Part shown: one piece after another, positions 50,634 to 60,512 of the stretch | Layout: every line of letters begins with the position of its first letter | Numbering within the stretch: the stretch's first letter is position 1 | Assembly: GCA_028281945.1 (NCBI GenBank) | Contig: JANQIW010000031.1 | Coordinates: forward strand, 20,177-84,176 | Length of the DNA: 64,000 nucleotides | Direction: 5' to 3' | DNA from: Prochloraceae cyanobacterium PL24a_bin.78 | GTDB taxonomy: Bacteria; Cyanobacteriota; Cyanobacteriia; Cyanobacteriales; JANQIW01 | Translations under genes and position numbers: made by a program | The notes under the pieces: model-generated | Database searches by the model: none | The model's input: only the letters and a program-made list of their open reading frames with translations | What the model was told of the DNA's origin: nothing

Positions 50634-52544
50634 ATGAATGCAATCTCCTTAACAGTTAATTGGGATGGCAAACCCATCGAAAAAACCCTTTTAGAAAAAA
50701 TCAATACAAGTGTCAAATATCGCACCCCTGATGGAAGCTGGTATTGGTTAAATAATCACATAGGCATAACCCAATCAGATTTAGCCACCTTGCCTGAAGA
50801 TACTCCCGGAGTTGCAGTATATACAAAAGATATCCGAATTGCCGCCAGTTGCAGAATCGATAATCGAGAAGAAATAAAATCCACCTTACCAACAGAATAT
50901 TTTCCTAAAACCAAAAGCGATACTGCATTTATCTTAGCAGCATATCAAGCATGGGGAGAAGATTGTATCCATCATCTAATAGGAGATTTTGCCTTTATAA
51001 TTTGGGATAACCGTAATAAAACTATATTTGCCGCAAGAGATCCATCAGGAGTTAGAAGTTTATATTATTTTGTTAATAAAGAAAAGTTAATTATCGCCTC
51101 AGAAATAATCCAAATTTTCCAAAATAAAACTATAAAAAAAGAAATAGATGAAGAGCAAATAATCGAATATCTTACCCCTATTTACCAGTATTCAAGTGGT
51201 TGGGATTTAGGTTACTTTAAAAATTTACAAGCATTACCAGCAGGACATATTTTATTAGCAAAATACGGCAAAATAATTATCAAAAAATATTGGTATTGGC
51301 AAGAGAAAACACTTAATTACAATAATCAACAAGAGATTTTAGAGGAATATTATTTAACCCTAGAAGAAGCAGTAAGATGTCGTTTAAGAAGTAAGGTAAA
51401 AATAGGTTTAGAATTAAGTGGTGGTTTAGATTCTTCTGCTGTTGCGGCTATAGCAGGAAAGTTATCTATGGATTCTAATCGACAGCTTCATACCTTATCG
51501 ATGATTTTTAATTTGGTTAAAGAAAGTGATGAAAGAGAAAGAATTAAAAAAGTAAGAGAATTATATCCTTATATTTCCCATCAATTTGTTGCTGACGAAT
51601 TTTATACACCTTTATGCTTTAAAGAAGATTGGAATCCTCGTAGTATTATGGGAATTCAAGAAATAATGATACGCCCTTTATTTGATTTTTATCAAAAAAT
51701 AGAAACTACAGGATGCCAAGTAGTATTAAGTGGCCATTTAGGAGATGCCTTGAATTATGGAAGCGATGCCGTTTATTTTGACTTATTAAAAAGAGGTTGT
51801 TTCACCCAAACATGGAAATGGTTTCAAACCATAGCAAAATTTTCTCCAAAACAAGCCTTAAAGCAATTATTCTTAGATGGTTTAGTGCCAATGATGCCCT
51901 TGGGATTACTTCAAGCAAGATTATTAATGAGAGAAAAAAAGCGAAGCCAAAATGCTATAAATAATTTACCTGATTATTTTACTTCCGATTTACGAGCAAA
52001 AATCATCGAAAAAGATCGAGAAATTAGGATTAAAAGAATTGAAGACAATCAAATACGTTGCCCTGTGGTACGATCGACTTTAGAAAGAATATCTCCACCT
52101 TTTGTTACCCTCACCACTCCCATACCTCAACCAATCGAAAGACGACATCCATATACTGATAGAAGATTGATAGAATTAGTCTTAGCAATGCCCAAAGAAT
52201 TATTATGGGAAAAAGAAAAACAAGGAATCTTAAATGCCGGGCGTTTTCATCACCGCCAAATCATGGAAAAAATTCTACCAAAAGAAATTATAGTTAACAA
52301 TATAGGGGTATACTTTGATCCAGTTGTTAAACATTGTATGACACCAAAATTAATGGGAGATTGGCTATCTAGGAGTAAAAATACCGAAATTTTTGAGAGA
52401 GGTTACGTTATTCCCAAAAATTTTTGCCAAGAAATAGAAAAAACTACTCATCCTTTCCAAAATTATATTATGATAATGTTGACTCTGGAGGGATGGCTGT
52501 GTAGCCTTACTCCCGGAGGAAAAATGAATCAATTAATTCCTTAA
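50634..52544 (+). CDS. asparagine synthetase-like protein, probable lasso peptide macrolactam cyclase
   Basis: Degenerate GATase-II N-terminus (no Cys2) IAASCRIDNREEIKS..DTAFILAAYQAWGEDCIHHLIGDFAFIIWDNRNKTIFAARDPSGVRSLYYF; PP-loop LELSGGLDSSAVAAIAG; followed by a lasso-type precursor ORF. Confidence 0.85.
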   Translation: MNAISLTVNWDGKPIEKTLLEKINTSVKYRTPDGSWYWLNNHIGITQSDLATLPEDTPGVAVYTKDIRIAASCRIDNREEIKSTLPTEYFPKTKSDTAFILAAYQAWGEDCIHHLIGDFAFIIWDNRNKTIFAARDPSGVRSLYYFVNKEKLIIASEIIQIFQNKTIKKEIDEEQIIEYLTPIYQYSSGWDLGYFKNLQALPAGHILLAKYGKIIIKKYWYWQEKTLNYNNQQEILEEYYLTLEEAVRCRLRSKVKIGLELSGGLDSSAVAAIAGKLSMDSNRQLHTLSMIFNLVKESDERERIKKVRELYPYISHQFVADEFYTPLCFKEDWNPRSIMGIQEIMIRPLFDFYQKIETTGCQVVLSGHLGDALNYGSDAVYFDLLKRGCFTQTWKWFQTIAKFSPKQALKQLFLDGLVPMMPLGLLQARLLMREKKRSQNAINNLPDYFTSDLRAKIIEKDREIRIKRIEDNQIRCPVVRSTLERISPPFVTLTTPIPQPIERRHPYTDRRLIELVLAMPKELLWEKEKQGILNAGRFHHRQIMEKILPKEIIVNNIGVYFDPVVKHCMTPKLMGDWLSRSKNTEIFERGYVIPKNFCQEIEKTTHPFQNYIMIMLTLEGWLCSLTPGGKMNQLIP

Positions 52545-52569
52545 ATTTTGACAAGTTAAACATAAACAA

Positions 52570-52704
52570 ATGAAAGAAACAAATAAAAAGAAAAAAAAGT
52601 ATAACCATCCCGAACTTCGGAAATTTGGTAAAGTGGAACAAATTACTTTTGGTGGTGGATCCGTACTTCCTTTGGATGCAACTTTAACAAAAAGACCTTC
52701 TTAA
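52570..52704 (+). CDS. probable lasso peptide precursor (44 aa), absent from the supplied ORF track
   Basis: MKETNKKKKKYNHPELRKFGKVEQITF|GGGSVLPLDATLTKRPS; leader matches YxxPxLxxxGxxxxxTx; core has Gly1 and Asp9 for a 9-residue macrolactam. Confidence 0.82.
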   Translation: MKETNKKKKKYNHPELRKFGKVEQITFGGGSVLPLDATLTKRPS

Positions 52705-53289
52705 TTTGGCTTGTTTACCTAATTTCTTCACACACTTTAATCCTAATTTAAATCTAATTTAAACTTAACTTCAAATTAAATTATATTTTTGATATATCTT
52801 AAAAAATAAAACTACTAATTTTTCAACTATAAAAACTTTCTATTCTAGAATAATTAAATTTATTTAATATCTAAAAGCCTATTATGCCAAACCCTATTTT
52901 CATAGTTGCCTTATTTTAATTGACTGAAATTTCTGAAAAAACAAGAATTGGATAGAAATGTATAAACACAGTTTTAGTTGGGGATTGAGTATTATTAAAA
53001 ATTAAGGGATAATGCTATTGATAAATGTTTATCAAACAATAAAATTACTGATAAGTGGTATTCATTTAGTGAATATTTTTGATTAAAATTCATAAAATCA
53101 AGATTTCAAAAAAATATATTTCACAATATTAAAAGTTATAGTGTGATTCTAAAAAGTTATCCATGAATATTATAGCTAAAAAATAAAATAGGAAAAATAA
53201 AAATCCTATTTTAGATAAGAGAAAAAATAGAAATATTATTGAAGACTTGGACTGAAAATTGATTCAATGAAGAAAGCAAAATTTATGAA

Positions 53290-53787
53290 TTAACTCTTAG
53301 AATCAGGTTTAATCCACATTAGAGTTTGACCATATTCTACAGGTTGACCATTTTCGATAACAATTTCCATAACTTCACCAGAAACTTCAGCTTCAATTTC
53401 ATTCATTAACTTCATTGCTTCAATAATACAAACAGTTTGACCCACACTAATACGATGGCCAACTTCAACAAAAGGATCTTCTTGAGGAGCCGGAGCACGA
53501 TAAAAAGTTCCTACCATTGGAGAAGTAATTTCTAACCATTTTTTTTGTGCAGGTGTAGAAGGTGGGGAAGTTTCAGGGGCAGTGGGAGTTGTTGAAGTTT
53601 GAGATGGTACTAAATTCGTTTCAGAAGTAGTTACTTCAGTAATTGTAGAACCAACATTTTGTTTCATTCCATCACTTTTTTTCTGGAAAGTCAGTTCAAA
53701 CTCTTCACTTTTTAAAGTTAACTCCGTAATTTCGGTATTAGCTATTGCCACTAAAAAATCACGAAGTTGGTTAAGATCTATTGACAC
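53290..53787 (-). CDS. accB: acetyl-CoA carboxylase biotin carboxyl carrier protein
   Basis: [56 protein letters not shown]. Confidence 0.97.
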   Translation of the reverse strand: MSIDLNQLRDFLVAIANTEITELTLKSEEFELTFQKKSDGMKQNVGSTITEVTTSETNLVPSQTSTTPTAPETSPPSTPAQKKWLEITSPMVGTFYRAPAPQEDPFVEVGHRISVGQTVCIIEAMKLMNEIEAEVSGEVMEIVIENGQPVEYGQTLMWIKPDSKS

Positions 53788-54045
53788 AAATCCAACATCC
53801 TATTGAGTTGTTGTTTGTCAGTTGCCATGAAATATTAAAAATATTGACAACTAACCAATCATACATTAAAACTTTTAATTTAACTTTTAAGGTTGCTTTG
53901 ATTTGATAATAGTTATCGAAAAAGTCAATCATATTTAACAATGTAATAGTTAATATTTAACTGGAAAAAATTAAGCATTAACTATTAACAACAAAATATT
54001 TTGCTCAAATCGATAACTTCAATTAGCAACTTAAATTAACAAACC

Positions 54046-54606
54046 CTAATTTTCTCGACCTAAATAAGAATCATTACGGGTATCGATTTTAATCTTTTCA
54101 CCCACAGAAACAAATAAAGGAACCATTATTTGAGCACCAGTTTCCACAATAGCGGGTTTACTACCACCAGTAGCGGTATCGCCTTTAACACCGGGATCGG
54201 TTTCAGTTACTTCTAGTACCACTGTATTAGGAAATTCTACTTCCAATACTTGACCATTCCAAGTAAGCACATTTACTTCCATTCCTTCTTTAAGGTATTT
54301 GACACGATCGCCAATTTGTTCAGGATTAAGACGGGATTCTTCGTATGTCACCATATCCATCAAAACATATTGTTCACCATCTTTATAGGTATATTGTTGA
54401 GTATTCTTCTCCAAATTAGCTTGAGGTACTGTTTCTCCTGCTCTAAAAGTACGTTCTACTACGCTGCCACTTTGAACATTTTTTAATTTAGTACGTACAA
54501 AAGCAGAGCCTTTACCTGGTTTAACATGGAGAAATTCTACCACCCGCCATACGGATCCATCTAATTCGATGCTTACACCGGTGCGAAAATCATTACTAGA
54601 AATCAT
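54046..54606 (-). CDS. efp: elongation factor P
   Basis: [58 protein letters not shown]. Confidence 0.97.
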   Translation of the reverse strand: MISSNDFRTGVSIELDGSVWRVVEFLHVKPGKGSAFVRTKLKNVQSGSVVERTFRAGETVPQANLEKNTQQYTYKDGEQYVLMDMVTYEESRLNPEQIGDRVKYLKEGMEVNVLTWNGQVLEVEFPNTVVLEVTETDPGVKGDTATGGSKPAIVETGAQIMVPLFVSVGEKIKIDTRNDSYLGREN

Positions 54607-54874
54607 TACTCTCTCTAACTTTGTAAAATAATCTAAAGATAAACAATTTTTATTGGTACACCAAGAACCTTAATTATTTTATATAATCTTGGAAATTAGA
54701 ACGAGTTACGATGGAGCTTTTCTCAACTGTCAGAGACAATAGAGATATCCCACCAAAATTATAGTTGGCGAATATTTGACCATTTTCCCAAGCAGGAATT
54801 GTTAATTGAATGGCAACTCTAGCTTGTTTAGACTGGTACTTGATCTACCGTAGCTGTTTTATTTTACCTTGTCT

Positions 54875-55021
54875 TTATTCTTTATTAAAGCAGGTTAATC
54901 TGCCATCAAATCCAGTAATTATAATTTTTTTGTAATTTCTTTGGTTTACTGCTTCACTGGCATCTATCGTCATCAAATCCTTAGCTACCATCATGGCATT
55001 AATTTGAGAGTATTCTTGTAA
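54875..55021 (-). pseudogene. possible remnant of a periplasmic sugar-binding (Peripla_BP/LacI-type) protein
   Basis: Stop-bounded LQEYSQINAMMVAKDLMTIDASEAVNQRNYKKIIITGFDGRLTCFNKE resembles the '..NDxMAxGAxxAL...kkiiitGFDG' motif; no start codon upstream in frame. Confidence 0.4.
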
Positions 55022-55167
55022 TTACTGTGAAGTTTTTCTTGACTATTTTTTACTTAATTTAGTTTAGTGAATATTTTCTAGATTGATCAAATCTCAAGTT
55101 TATTTTTACTCATCTATGGTGTAGTACTTATTTATTTCTGATGCCATTAAAAAGTAAATTAGATTAT

Positions 55168-56040
55168 TTATTGTTTCCCCATCCATGCAATACATTTCTC
55201 TAATTCTTTTGACATTGTTTCATAACTTCCATGATAACGCCGGCCATGACCAGGTAATACCCATTCAAATTTATAATTAGTTAGTTTTTTCATAGATTCA
55301 ATTTGTTCTTCCCAAGAATACCAACACACATGAGGAAAACCAATCAGTTGTTCTTGACTTTGGGAAAAAGCTAAATGATCTCCACTAAAGAGGTATTTCT
55401 GATTATACAATAATACAGTATGTCCTTTAGTATGCCCTGGAACTGGAATAATTAGTAAGTCTTGATCTAATTCTGTAGCATCTAAACCTGTTAACTTGAT
55501 TTCCACATCTTGAGTAGATTTTCCTATCTCATCAGTATGTAAAATACGATCGCAACCAAAATGCTCACTATATTTTTGATGATGCACAATATCATCTTTA
55601 TGAGTTAGATACATCCAACGGATTCCACCCATTTCTTCAAAGGTTTTCACCAATGGTGGTGTAAATCGAGGAGAATCGATTAAAATATTTCCCTCAGGGC
55701 GTTTAACAAAGTAACTAGCAGCACCAAAGGAAGATTTGCCATGATAGCCACAGTGATAGACATTTTCATCAATGAGTAAGGGAAAACTATTTTGGATTTC
55801 TTTAATATCTCGAGGTTTTTCTACTGTGCCAATAGAAGCCGTAGGGCATGATAAAAGTGCCTGTAATGCCTTTTGACGCTCTTCTGGCTTAGCTGGTTGA
55901 TGATAAACCACTGATTGGGAATCAACTCTTTTAAAAACTTCCGGACTCATCCAACGGCAAGTATCGCAATCGATACAAGTGCTATCTACATAAAAATCCC
56001 CTTCAATATTTTGGGATCTTCGTTTTTCTAAAGTAGCCAT
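55168..56040 (-). CDS. ferredoxin-like domain fused to metallo-beta-lactamase-fold hydrolase
   Basis: N-terminal CIDCDTCRWMSPEVF...LLSCPTASIG; MBL fold MYLTHKDDIVHH, IIPVPGHTKGHTVLLY, LFSGDHLAFS, VLPGHGRRYHG. Confidence 0.85.
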   Translation of the reverse strand: MATLEKRRSQNIEGDFYVDSTCIDCDTCRWMSPEVFKRVDSQSVVYHQPAKPEERQKALQALLSCPTASIGTVEKPRDIKEIQNSFPLLIDENVYHCGYHGKSSFGAASYFVKRPEGNILIDSPRFTPPLVKTFEEMGGIRWMYLTHKDDIVHHQKYSEHFGCDRILHTDEIGKSTQDVEIKLTGLDATELDQDLLIIPVPGHTKGHTVLLYNQKYLFSGDHLAFSQSQEQLIGFPHVCWYSWEEQIESMKKLTNYKFEWVLPGHGRRYHGSYETMSKELEKCIAWMGKQ

Positions 56041-56292
56041 TTTAAAATTTTGAATTTGTTTTGTTATTATTTCTATTATAAAAAATTTTTGAAGTTTAGT
56101 TTTTTTGGTAATTAAATTTTTTTAAACTTAAATTTATCCAGAGGTATCAATAAATTATTCTAGTTTTCTTGATATTTTAAAAGATAAAAGTCTATTCTAA
56201 ATGTGGGATTATAATTTAACTTTTAGTTTATTGACTATCAAATCAATTTTTTACTTATAACTAATCAATTTAACTATTTAAGAGGAGGAAAA

Positions 56293-56898
56293 ATGGGAAT
56301 TAATTTACAAAAAGGGCAGCGTATATCCCTTAAAAAAGAAGCCCCCGGCTTAGAAAGAATTATGTGTGGATTAGGTTGGGATGTCGCTAAAAACAAATCA
56401 AAAGGTGGTTTATTAAGTATTTTTAGTAAAACTGATGATTTTGATTTAGATGCTTTTGTTTTATGTTTAGATGCTGAAGATCGTTTAAAGTCTAAACAAG
56501 ATCTAATTTATTTTGGTAACTTAAGGCATGCAACTGGGGCGATCATCCATTTAGGCGATAATTTAACTGGAGAAGGAGATGGTGATGATGAAGAGATTTT
56601 AATTGATCTCAATCATATTCCTGAAGGAATTCATAAATTAGTTTTAGCTGTTAATATTTATAAGTGCTTTGAAAGAGATCAAGAATTCTCTCAAATAGAA
56701 AATGCTTTTATTCGTTTAGTTAATTTATCTAATAATAAAGAGATAGTCCGTTATAGTCTTTCTGGGAATGAATACCAAGGTAAAACTGGCATGATTTTTG
56801 CCGAGATTTATCGTCATAAAGGCGAATGGAAAATGGCAGCAATTGGAACAGGTTTACAAATTTCCGATTTAGCAGAATTAGCAAAGTCTTATAGCTAA
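56293..56898 (+). CDS. TerD family protein
   Basis: MGINLQKGQRISLKKEAPGLERIMCGLGWDV...FDLDAFVLCLDAEDRL...GDNLTGEGDGDDEEILIDLNHIP. Confidence 0.93.
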   Translation: MGINLQKGQRISLKKEAPGLERIMCGLGWDVAKNKSKGGLLSIFSKTDDFDLDAFVLCLDAEDRLKSKQDLIYFGNLRHATGAIIHLGDNLTGEGDGDDEEILIDLNHIPEGIHKLVLAVNIYKCFERDQEFSQIENAFIRLVNLSNNKEIVRYSLSGNEYQGKTGMIFAEIYRHKGEWKMAAIGTGLQISDLAELAKSYS

Positions 56899-56981
56899 TT
56901 GATTTATCTTTTAAACTTACTCATTCACCCAAAATACCTCAATATAATGAGTAAGTTCAATGAAATTTAGGTAACGAGGAG

Positions 56982-58505
56982 TTAACTGTATCTAGCCTGT
57001 TTTTTAGGAGTCGTCACCTCACGATTCCAAAAAGTTAAACCTTCAATTGATCTTGGTGTGGGCTTGGAACCTAGAAGAGAAATGATCAAACCAAAGATTA
57101 TGGCTACAGGAGCGGTAATTGCAGAATTCCAGATACCAGGAAAGGTAAACCAACCTAATCCCGAGCCTATCATCAGCAAAATAACCGCTGCGACAGTACC
57201 AAAAAATGCACCATTAGCATTAATGCGAGGAATAAGAATACCCATCAAGAAAATACCTAGTAATGGACCTAAAAACATGGTGGTATATGTTACCAGAAAA
57301 GGAAGTAAAGATTCTCCTGTTGAGGCGACATAAAATGCTGAAAGAATACCCATAATACCCCAAAGGATAATTAAACCTTGAGCAACTTTGAGAGAACGAG
57401 ACTCACTCTGCTTAGATTTAGAATAACGCTCATAAAAATCTACTGTCATACAAGTAGCTAAAGAATGAAGTGCTGAGTCAATAGATGACATAGCCGCCGC
57501 AAAAATTGCTGCAACTAAAAACCCAGAAGCACCATTTGGTACTTGGTTAAGGATAAAATAAGGCAGAATTCCATCAGGTTTGATATTATCTGGAAGGCCT
57601 ATATTAGTTGAATTATAAAAACCAAATAAAAGAACTCCAAGTAATAGGGTAGCGGCAACACCGATAAAGCCAGAAAACCACCCTAATAAAATAGCTTTAC
57701 GAGCAGAAGGGACATTTTTACAAGAGACATAACGCTGTACTGATTGTTGGTTTGTTCCCGCCACTGCGAAAGCTAGTACACTATATGCGAATACAACCGT
57801 AGGAAAAGAACGAATAGATTCCGGCTCCCAAGAGAGATTGATCATGGCTAGTTTTCCATTTTCAGCGGCGGTTGTCCAAAGTTGGCTAAATCCTCCATCT
57901 ACTCCTGAAGTTGCGGCCCAAATCCCAGCAGCCAAACCGACAAAAATCATAAAAAATTGAAGCACATCAGTCCAGACGACGGCAGTAATACCTCCTGTGA
58001 CAGTATATACAATTGAAATAACTCCCACAATTAAAATGGCTAAATGTATGGGAAGATCTGTTATAGTTGAAATAACTAAGGATGCTGCGTATAAAAGTCC
58101 TCCTAAACGAGCTATTACAAATAACAAAAAACACATAGAACCAAGAGCACGAGTTTTAGCATCAAAACGCTTCTCTAAGTATTCATAGGCGGTAGTGAGA
58201 TTAAGCTTAACAAAAAAGGGTAAAAATATTAATATAACTAAAATATATCCTATTAAATCTCCAAATTGAAGTTGTAGAAATAAAAATCCATTTTCATATC
58301 CTTCTCCCGGTCCTCCTAATAGTGAAGCAGCTGAGAAAGATGTTGCAATAATAGAAAAACTAATTGCCCACCAAGGTAGTTGTCTTCCTCCTCGAAAGTA
58401 TTCATCGGTATTGTTTTGCTTCCGACTTGCTGCAATTCCGATTGCAATCACAATCAGTGCATATACTACAACAATTAACCAGTCTATTATACTCATATAT
58501 TTCAC
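56982..58505 (-). CDS. sodium:solute symporter family protein
   Basis: VVYALIVIAIGIAASRKQNNTDEYFRGGRQLPWWAISFSIIATSFSAASLLGGPGEGYENG; ITAVVWTDVLQFFMI; AAAMSSIDSALHSLAT. Confidence 0.92.
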   Translation of the reverse strand: MKYMSIIDWLIVVVYALIVIAIGIAASRKQNNTDEYFRGGRQLPWWAISFSIIATSFSAASLLGGPGEGYENGFLFLQLQFGDLIGYILVILIFLPFFVKLNLTTAYEYLEKRFDAKTRALGSMCFLLFVIARLGGLLYAASLVISTITDLPIHLAILIVGVISIVYTVTGGITAVVWTDVLQFFMIFVGLAAGIWAATSGVDGGFSQLWTTAAENGKLAMINLSWEPESIRSFPTVVFAYSVLAFAVAGTNQQSVQRYVSCKNVPSARKAILLGWFSGFIGVAATLLLGVLLFGFYNSTNIGLPDNIKPDGILPYFILNQVPNGASGFLVAAIFAAAMSSIDSALHSLATCMTVDFYERYSKSKQSESRSLKVAQGLIILWGIMGILSAFYVASTGESLLPFLVTYTTMFLGPLLGIFLMGILIPRINANGAFFGTVAAVILLMIGSGLGWFTFPGIWNSAITAPVAIIFGLIISLLGSKPTPRSIEGLTFWNREVTTPKKQARYS

Positions 58506-58618
58506 CCAAAGCTATATAGTTGTAATTTAGAGTGTTTTAGTTTTAATCATAACTATTATATATCAACTTAGTGCAAACTTATATCATTTTGCTTTAATAT
58601 TCCTAGATATTGAAAGAA

Positions 58619-58657
58619 GAGAATGGGAAGAATAGGGAGAATGGGGAGAATGGTAAG
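58619..58657 (+). repeat. GAATGGGAAG-type purine repeat (reverse-complement orientation of the CCCATTC family)
   Basis: gagaatgggaagaatagggagaatggggagaatggtaag. Confidence 0.75.
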
Positions 58658-58731
58658 AGTAAATTTTTGTTAATTATCCTAAAATTAGGATTTTTTAACT
58701 CTATGATTATGTTTGCACTTTTGATATTACA

Positions 58732-59337
58732 TTACTTTTGACTTAAAGAAGTAGGACCAAGATATTTTCTCAAATAGGGAGAAAACACTTCATAGATTAA
58801 AGTAAGGGGCTTTCTATTGTGCCAGAAGAGATAGTGCCGTCCCCAAAAAGGGCCTGATTCTCCAAAGGCTGACTCTAAAATCTCATTATCACCATAGTAA
58901 ATGCCTTGAATATCTCTATATAACTCTGTATGTAGACGAGAAAGGCTTTCCCAGATAGGCAACGATCGATTTTGCAAATATTCATCCACGTGGGTAGCAT
59001 CCCACCAAGACGCAGCATAAGCTAATCTTTGGCCAGAAGCTGTGCGTAACCATACTTGCCTTCTTAATCTGGGTTGAGGGACTTTTTGAATCTGAATGGG
59101 AGCGTCATCGTCATCCATACCAATTTCGGACATATCGATGACATCTACTTCTGTAGGTTCCCCTGTAAGGAGTTGTAGGTGACGAGTAGGTGAGCCATCC
59201 CCTAAAAGTAAGATTTGCCAAGTTGGAGCCAGTTGCTGGTGAGGCAATCCAAGGCGAACTATTTCTTCTTCGCCTTTCCAGATATTTTTAAGGGCGTGCC
59301 ATTTGGTTGGGATTTTAATGTTGTTGTCTATTTTCAA
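58732..59337 (-). CDS. chorismate lyase-like (4-hydroxybenzoate synthetase) protein
   Basis: LGDGSPTRHLQLLTGEPTEVDVI; PRLRRQVWLRTASGQRLAYAASWW. Confidence 0.8.
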   Translation of the reverse strand: MKIDNNIKIPTKWHALKNIWKGEEEIVRLGLPHQQLAPTWQILLLGDGSPTRHLQLLTGEPTEVDVIDMSEIGMDDDDAPIQIQKVPQPRLRRQVWLRTASGQRLAYAASWWDATHVDEYLQNRSLPIWESLSRLHTELYRDIQGIYYGDNEILESAFGESGPFWGRHYLFWHNRKPLTLIYEVFSPYLRKYLGPTSLSQK

Positions 59338-59439
59338 GATTTCAATTCAGGAATTTTTACAAAACTTAATTATTCTCTAATTAAATAGTACACAATTCTT
59401 AAAGAATTTGGAGCTAAAAGATGGCAAGAGAAATTGATC

Positions 59440-59532
59440 TTCTCCCCATTCTCCCCATTCTCCCCATTCTTCCCATTCTCCCCACTCTCCCAACTCTCCC
59501 CACTCTTCCCATTCTCCCCACTCTTCCCATTC
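59440..59532 (+). repeat. CTCCCCATT-type tandem repeat
   Basis: ctccccattctccccattctccccattcttcccattctccccactctcccaactctccccactcttcccattctccccactcttcccattc. Confidence 0.88.
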
Positions 59533-59554
59533 AATGTCTAACCATAACTAAAAA

Positions 59555-60334
59555 TTACATTCCCATAATGTTGTAACCAGCATCGACATAGATTACTTGC
59601 CCTGTAATACCACTTGAGAGATCGCTACATAAAAAAGCAGCAGTATTACCTACTTCTAACTGAGTAACTGTTCGTTTAAGAGGAGCGACGTTTTCAACAT
59701 GATGAATCATATCAAGAATTCCACCTACTGCTGAAGAAGCTAAAGTCCGAATGGGTCCAGCGGAAATTGCATTAACACGCACATCAGCTGCTCCTAATTC
59801 TGCGGCTAAATAACGAACGGTCATTTCTAAGCCTGCTTTAGCAATTCCCATTAAGTTATAATTAGGAATTACTTTAACACCGCCGATATAAGTCAGGGTG
59901 ACAATACTTCCTCCTGGATTAAACAATGGCTTAGCTTCTCTAGCTAAACGACCTAAAGAGAAAGTACTAATTTCTAAGGCTTTGGTAAAAGCTTCTGAGG
60001 TAATAGCGGAAAAATCACCTGATAATCCTTCTTTATCGGCAAAAGCTAGACAGTGAATCAAAATGTCTAATTTGCCCCATTCCTGAGCTACTGTTTTAAA
60101 AGTTTCTTGGATTTGTTCTTCATTTTGGACATCGCAGGGGACAAAAATAGAAGGCTTAAGGGGTTCTTCTACTAATTCCCGAACTTTTTTTTCAAAACGT
60201 CCTTTAGGATCGGGTAAATAGGTAACACCAATATTTGCTCCAGCCTGATGTAATTGTTGGGCTATTCCCCAAGCAATAGAACGGTTGTTCGCAATTCCTG
60301 TTACCAGTGCATTTTTTCCAGTTAAATCTAGCAT
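59555..60334 (-). CDS. fabI: enoyl-[acyl-carrier-protein] reductase (NADH)
   Basis: MLDLTGKNALVTGIANNRSIAWGIAQQLHQAGANIGVTYLPD; YNLMGIAKAGLEMTVRYLAAELG; NAISAGPIRTLASSAVGG. Confidence 0.96.
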   Translation of the reverse strand: MLDLTGKNALVTGIANNRSIAWGIAQQLHQAGANIGVTYLPDPKGRFEKKVRELVEEPLKPSIFVPCDVQNEEQIQETFKTVAQEWGKLDILIHCLAFADKEGLSGDFSAITSEAFTKALEISTFSLGRLAREAKPLFNPGGSIVTLTYIGGVKVIPNYNLMGIAKAGLEMTVRYLAAELGAADVRVNAISAGPIRTLASSAVGGILDMIHHVENVAPLKRTVTQLEVGNTAAFLCSDLSSGITGQVIYVDAGYNIMGM

Positions 60335-60512
60335 AAGTTAATAATGATTATTTCTGAATCTTTCCAATCTTTTGTTAGTATCATTAAGAAAACTAATCCA
60401 GATGATGGGAGATTAAACTAAATCATTATCCTAATATAAAATTGAATCAAAAATCTCAATTTCTAAATCAATTACAAGATAATCACTTTATTTATTTAAT
60501 ATATAGCTTTCA

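Noticed and set aside
52705-53289. Possible lasso B1/B2 genes downstream of the precursor
   Set aside because: No ORF of suitable size or motif was seen; only very short AT-rich frames are present.
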